NCBI RefSeq assembly: GCF_947581735.1
Contig: NZ_CANPVT010000007.1
Span: 83,068-147,067, forward strand
Direction of reading: 5' to 3'
DNA from: Candidatus Palauibacter soopunensis
Lineage (GTDB): Bacteria > Gemmatimonadota > Gemmatimonadetes > Palauibacterales > Palauibacteraceae
Length of the DNA stretch: 64,000 bases
The notes under the pieces were generated by a model. The model ran no database searches, was not told the DNA's origin, and worked only from the letters and a program-made list of their open reading frames with translations. Within the stretch, counting starts at the first letter, position 1. Each line of letters opens with the position of its first letter. Positions 61,686 through 64,000 of the stretch are shown here, in pieces. Position numbers and translations under genes: made by a program.

Positions 61686-64000
61686 ATGAAACACAAGCCT
61701 GCGCAGCAGTCGGACCTCGGCCCCCTGATCCGCGAGATCGAATCGCGACTCCCGGACGCGCCCGGCGACGCCGTCCGCGGTCTTTCCCGCCGTCTCTTCA
61801 GCCGCGGCTACACTCACATCGCGGATGGACGTCCGGTCCGCGCTCTGGCCGACGATGTCGCCGCCCTCTACCGCCTCGTCGCCGGCGCCGCCGACGGCGA
61901 AATTGCGATCCGACTCGCCTGGGACGAGGACGATCCGTCGCGCGGCGTGCTCCAGACAGTGATGGAGGACCGGCCCTTCATCGTCGACACCCTGCGCGAG
62001 TATCTCCACTCGGCGGGGCTCGACATACCGCTCCTTCTCCACCCGGTCGTCGTCGTGGACCGGGACGCGTCCGGCCGCGTGCTCGACATCCGCGACCACT
62101 CCGCCGAAGGCACGCGCGTGTCGGTCGTCCACGTCGTGCTCGACGACGCCCACCACGCCGAGGTCCGGGAGACGCTGGAAGCCGAGGTCCGGCGGCGCCT
62201 CGAACTCGTGAGGGCCGTCACCGAGGACTTCTCTCCCATGATCGAGCAGGTGGGGACGCTCGTCAGTGAACTCGAGGCCAAGCGGACCGAGACGCCATGG
62301 CGCAGCGCCGAATTCGAGGAGATCCAGGACCTCCTCCGGTGGCTCGTGGACCCCGGGTTCGTCTTCCTCGGCTATCGCGCCTACCAAATCGAGACGGATG
62401 ACGCCGGTCGGGACTGGATCCGCGTCGACGAAGGGAGCGGGCTCGGGATCCTCCGGGCCGACGACACATCGAAATATTACGAACCCCGCCCCCTGGACGA
62501 ACTCCCCGCCTACCTCCGCGCCCGGGTGCTGGGAGGCCCGCTCCTCATCATCTCGAAGACCAACGCCCAGAGTCCGATTCGGCGCAACGTCCGCATGGAC
62601 TATGTGGGCATCAAGCGCCTGCGCCCGGACGGCACGGTGTACGGCGAGCACCGGTTCCTCGGCCTGTTCACGGCGAAGGCGTTCTCGCAGGACGCCTCCT
62701 CCATCCCGATCCTGCGCCGCAAGCTGCGCGAGATCCTTCAGCAGGAAGCCGCGCCCCCGGGATCGCACGACTACAACGTCATCCTGGGGACGTTCAACTC
62801 GATGCCGAAGGAGGAACTGTTCCTCGCCTCGGTGGAGGAGATCCGCTCCGTCATCGACGCGGTGATGGCGGCCGGAGGCGGGGACGATGTGAGGGTCACG
62901 GCGCGTCCCGACCAGCTCGGCCGGGGCGTCCAGCTCCTCGTCATCCTCCCCAAGACCCATTTCTCCGGGCAGGTGCGGAGGCGGCTGCAGGCGGCGCTGA
63001 TCGAGGCCTACCGGGGGACCCTCCTCAACTATCACCTCGCGCTCGGCCAGGGCGACCAGGCGCGCCTCCACTTCTACCTGGCCCACGACCCGGACGAGGT
63101 GGGATCGGTCGACCTCGACGCCGTTCAGACCAAGGTCCGCGCGATCGTCCGCACCTGGGAGGAGCGCCTCGAGGACGCGCTCGATGCCGTCCACGGTCCC
63201 ACGCGGGGCCACGAACTCGCGACGCACGTCGTGCGTTTCTCCACCGGCTACCAGGCGGCGATGGACATCGACACCGCGGTCGAGGATGTGGCCTGTCTCG
63301 CGCGGCTGGCCGAGACGGGCGAGAGCCAGGTGCTGCTCAAACGGTCCCCGGGAGAAGGGGACGGGCGGCACTACCAGCTGCGGCTGTACGCCCGGAAGGG
63401 TCACTACGTCCTGAGCGACGTGATCCCCACGCTCGAGAACCTGGGGCTCCGGGTGCTCGACTCGCTCCGCTTCACGATCCAGCTCAAGGATGAGACGCCC
63501 GACGCGACGGAAGAGACGTTTGCGGCGCGCGTCCAGTCCTTCGAGGCCGAGGCGATGCGCGCCGGCGACCTCGATATCGCGGCCGCGCAGGACCGGATCG
63601 GCGACATGCTGCGGGCCATCCGGGCGGGGATCGCGGAAGATGACCGGCTGAACGAACTCATCGTGACCGCCGGTCTCACCTGGCGGGAGGTATCGGTACT
63701 CCGGGCCTACGCGGGCTACGAGTTCCGCGTCGGCGCCGTCGCGGCTCCCACGGGCGGCCAGTTTCCGCTCACGGCGTACCCCGACATCGCGCGCTGCATC
63801 TTCCGGGCCTTCGAGGCACGCTTCGATCCGGAGGCACAGGAGGGGGCGGCCGACACGATGCGGCGTCTGAAGCGCGAGTTCGCGCGCGGGCTGGCTTCGG
63901 TGCGCGGGATCGAGGACGACCGGACGCTGCGGCGGATGATGGAACTCGTCCACGCCACCGTGCGCACGAACCATTATCGGGGCGAGTTGCGCCGGTCGCC
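61686..64000 (+). CDS. NAD-specific glutamate dehydrogenase, large type (3'-truncated by window edge)
   Basis: 771 codons visible, running off the window; the full family length is about 1600 residues. Begins MKHKPAQQSDLGPLIREIE. N-terminal Bac_GDH features include VLQTVMEDRPFIVDTLREYL, LLHPVVVVDRD, DPGFVFLGYRAYQ, SPIRRNVRMDYVGIKRL, HRFLGLFTAKAFSQ and, further on, GTLLNYHLALGQGDQARLHF. The catalytic domain lies beyond the window. It oxidises glutamate to 2-oxoglutarate with NAD+. The start at 61686 has the promoter immediately upstream. The antisense long frame over this region is a shadow. Confidence 0.93.
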   Translation, partial: MKHKPAQQSDLGPLIREIESRLPDAPGDAVRGLSRRLFSRGYTHIADGRPVRALADDVAALYRLVAGAADGEIAIRLAWDEDDPSRGVLQTVMEDRPFIVDTLREYLHSAGLDIPLLLHPVVVVDRDASGRVLDIRDHSAEGTRVSVVHVVLDDAHHAEVRETLEAEVRRRLELVRAVTEDFSPMIEQVGTLVSELEAKRTETPWRSAEFEEIQDLLRWLVDPGFVFLGYRAYQIETDDAGRDWIRVDEGSGLGILRADDTSKYYEPRPLDELPAYLRARVLGGPLLIISKTNAQSPIRRNVRMDYVGIKRLRPDGTVYGEHRFLGLFTAKAFSQDASSIPILRRKLREILQQEAAPPGSHDYNVILGTFNSMPKEELFLASVEEIRSVIDAVMAAGGGDDVRVTARPDQLGRGVQLLVILPKTHFSGQVRRRLQAALIEAYRGTLLNYHLALGQGDQARLHFYLAHDPDEVGSVDLDAVQTKVRAIVRTWEERLEDALDAVHGPTRGHELATHVVRFSTGYQAAMDIDTAVEDVACLARLAETGESQVLLKRSPGEGDGRHYQLRLYARKGHYVLSDVIPTLENLGLRVLDSLRFTIQLKDETPDATEETFAARVQSFEAEAMRAGDLDIAAAQDRIGDMLRAIRAGIAEDDRLNELIVTAGLTWREVSVLRAYAGYEFRVGAVAAPTGGQFPLTAYPDIARCIFRAFEARFDPEAQEGAADTMRRLKREFARGLASVRGIEDDRTLRRMMELVHATVRTNHYRGELRRS

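Noticed and set aside
61452-63974. 840-residue reverse open frame opposite the glutamate dehydrogenase
   Set aside because: Shadow of the forward GDH frame, which carries family motifs and continues past the window edge; it also overlaps the selenoprotein in another frame.

Overview
The window is about 64 kb of high-GC bacterial chromosome, densely packed with genes on both strands. I found no rRNA, tRNA, CRISPR array, insertion sequence or prophage. The gene content suggests an environmental, probably Gram-negative-type bacterium: a TolC-like outer-membrane efflux protein, an outer-membrane beta-barrel, several lipoproteins, an MCE protein and Tat/Sec-exported enzymes. The mix of VPS10/BNR repeat protein, six-bladed propeller lipoprotein, FG-GAP/ASPIC-UnbV lipoprotein, S9 peptidase and stand-alone MacB-like permease resembles Gemmatimonadota. 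That assignment is inference from gene content only.

Layout. 1-5.9 kb: 3' part of gyrB, a small secreted protein, a propeller lipoprotein, glpK and thyX, all forward. 5.9-11.9 kb (reverse): an Nramp-like transporter, a lipoprotein, a gyrase/topoisomerase IV A subunit, a small conserved protein and an FmdB zinc ribbon. 12-20 kb: a large VPS10-like exported protein, rho, an MCE protein, a tail-less SSB, a CDP-alcohol phosphatidyltransferase and a ferredoxin-NADP reductase-like flavoprotein. 19.9-31.4 kb: a long same-strand run on the reverse strand: ECF sigma factor, membrane anti-sigma candidate, Spy/CpxP-like protein, TolC, MacA-like adaptor, MacB-like permease without its ATPase, a small conserved protein, a patatin, and a YhaO/YhaN (Mre11/Rad50-like) pair. 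31.5-41.9 kb: etfBA, xdhC, a D-threonine aldolase-like enzyme, a second ECF sigma factor with a CBM48-bearing membrane partner, a KAS III enzyme, moeA and envelope proteins. 42-54.8 kb: TPR proteins, a Tat-exported PLP enzyme, an S9 peptidase and a 1.25 kaa FG-GAP lipoprotein. 54.9-60 kb: the mutagenic repair cassette imuB-DUF6504-dnaE2. 60-64 kb: a triple DUF4377 lipoprotein, a cupin, a very small selenoprotein and the 5' part of a large NAD-glutamate dehydrogenase.

The most notable hidden element is at 61339-61557 on the reverse strand. It is a 72-codon Rdx (SelW-like) gene whose CxxC motif is written Cys-Thr-Ala-UGA. A perfect 8-bp hairpin with a GUC loop lies 23 nt downstream of the UGA, as expected for a bacterial SECIS element. 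Conventional gene calling would split or miss this gene.

Genes are often joined by 4-nt stop/start overlaps using all of ATG, GTG, TTG and (inferred) CTG. The clearest sigma70-like promoters have 18-nt spacers, and one of them appears to start a leaderless message for the glutamate dehydrogenase. No stretch above 300 bases lacks a gene.
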